A stretch of DNA of 18,907 nucleotides from contig JANQBS010000489.1 in assembly GCA_033085395.1 (NCBI GenBank), positions 1 to 18,907 on the forward strand, given 5' to 3'. The translations under genes and the position numbers were made by a program. Shown here one piece after another: positions 18,505 to 18,907 of the stretch (positions are counted from its first letter, which is position 1; each line of letters opens with the position of its first letter). Source of the stretch: Xanthoparmelia taractica. Its lineage: Eukaryota > Ascomycota > Lecanoromycetes > Lecanorales > Parmeliaceae. A model generated the notes under the pieces. That model was not told the origin of the DNA. It saw only the letters and a list, made by a program, of their open reading frames with translations, and searched no databases.

Positions 18505-18907
18505 AGTTTAATAATCTCGAGTTTAAGACTTTACGTTATAACGTAATTAATTAATCTAAAGATAATTAGTTAAAGCGTAAAGTCGTTTAAGATTTTAGCG
18601 AAAATCTTAATATTAAACGTTTAAGAATAAGACTCGATATTTTTACTCTTAAGAAAAAAAAATTAAAACGCGTAAAAAAAGCTAATAACGTCGCTAAGAA
18701 TTATCGTATTCGTATTTATAAAAAGATTAGCGAATTCGCGATTACTTTAAACTCATAGCGAGAAATATATATTAAAATTCTTCGACAGCAAGAAGTTAAC
18801 TTTAGGTAATATTTACTTATCTTTATAATAATTATTTTAATTATTAGTTCTTTTAAGCTAACACTTAAAATAGAATTACGTAAGACGTATATAGTAATAT
18901 TATTACT
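18505..18907 (+). pseudogene. Degraded coding stretch, unrecognised, basic and helical
   Basis: One plus-strand frame from about 18505 to the window end is interrupted only by TAA/TAG. It reads a strongly basic part (RLDIFTLKKKKLKRVKKA, about 18637-18690), then KNYRIRIYKKISEFAITL (near 18700-18750) and IKILRQQEVNF (near 18773-18805). The composition and absence of TGA suggest a real protein mutated by RIP. It may be part of a transposase of H3 or of another element. I do not recognise the family. Confidence 0.4.

Larger units (their letters stand above)
16608..18907. mobile_element. H3: left part of a larger H-family TIR transposon, runs off the window
   Basis: It begins TACGGGTTAAAAAGATCTAG (16608-16627), the RIP-altered left terminus, after GGCTCGAC (16600-16607), the expected left target duplication. 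Collinearity with H2 runs to about 17225 (13568 in H2) and then stops. No right terminus appears before 18907, so H3 is at least 2.3 kb and longer than H2. A longer copy could be the autonomous form that carries the transposase, but none is recognised. The open frame 17175-17372 begins in the conserved part and runs into the unique part; its meaning is unclear. If the similarity break marks another insertion, the right limit of H3 would be nearer. Confidence 0.6.

Noticed and set aside
1..18907. Mitochondrial or organelle-type genome because of the extreme A+T content
   Set aside because: Retroelements mutated by C-to-T at CpA, loss of CA/TG with CG kept, and nuclear transposons with target duplications point to a nuclear RIP-affected block; no mitochondrial genes were seen.

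Overview
This window looks like a heterochromatic, gene-free block from a filamentous ascomycete genome that carries out repeat-induced point mutation (RIP). By eye the DNA is about three-quarters A+T. TA is everywhere, CA and TG are scarce, and CG persists, which is the footprint of C-to-T change at CpA on both strands. No intact host gene, tRNA, rRNA or CRISPR array was found. The few longer open frames are chance frames or pieces of dead transposons.

Layout. (1) 1-388 is the right end of a TIR transposon (H1). (2) 389-4038 is the 3' half of a plus-strand Ty3/gypsy chromovirus (E1): integrase with zinc finger, catalytic core and chromodomain, then a long reading frame on the opposite strand, a polypurine tract and an LTR. 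(3) About 4039-9445 is a second chromovirus on the minus strand (E3), read from high to low coordinates as gag, RT, RNase H, integrase and chromodomain. (4) 9446-16607 is a plus-strand chromovirus of the E1 family (E2): LTR end, gag with zinc knuckle, protease, RT, RNase H, integrase and the start of the antisense frame. (5) E2 is broken by three insertions: a 142-bp GC-normal TG...CA element with TTAAG duplications at 11460-11601; a nested pair of TIR elements at 12905-14372; and a third TIR element (H3) from 16608 to beyond the window.

The TIR elements share the terminus TACGGGTCGGAAAGG and make 8-bp target duplications, as hAT elements do. One 1184-bp copy (H2) sits inside the terminal repeat of a 276-bp relative (M), with GATGTGAT / GGTGTGAT on either side.

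Relative order of events, inferred from mutation load: E1, E2 and E3 arrived and were heavily RIP-mutated, so that YLDD is YLNN in both reverse transcriptases. M and H elements inserted and were partly mutated. The 142-bp element came last, or was too short to be mutated.

The observations most worth following are the conserved antisense frame of about 400 codons between integrase and 3' LTR of the E1/E2 family, the clean 142-bp insertion, and the nested same-family TIR elements. All protein calls come from hand translation, reading in-frame TAA/TAG as likely mutated CAA, CAG, CGA or TGG codons.
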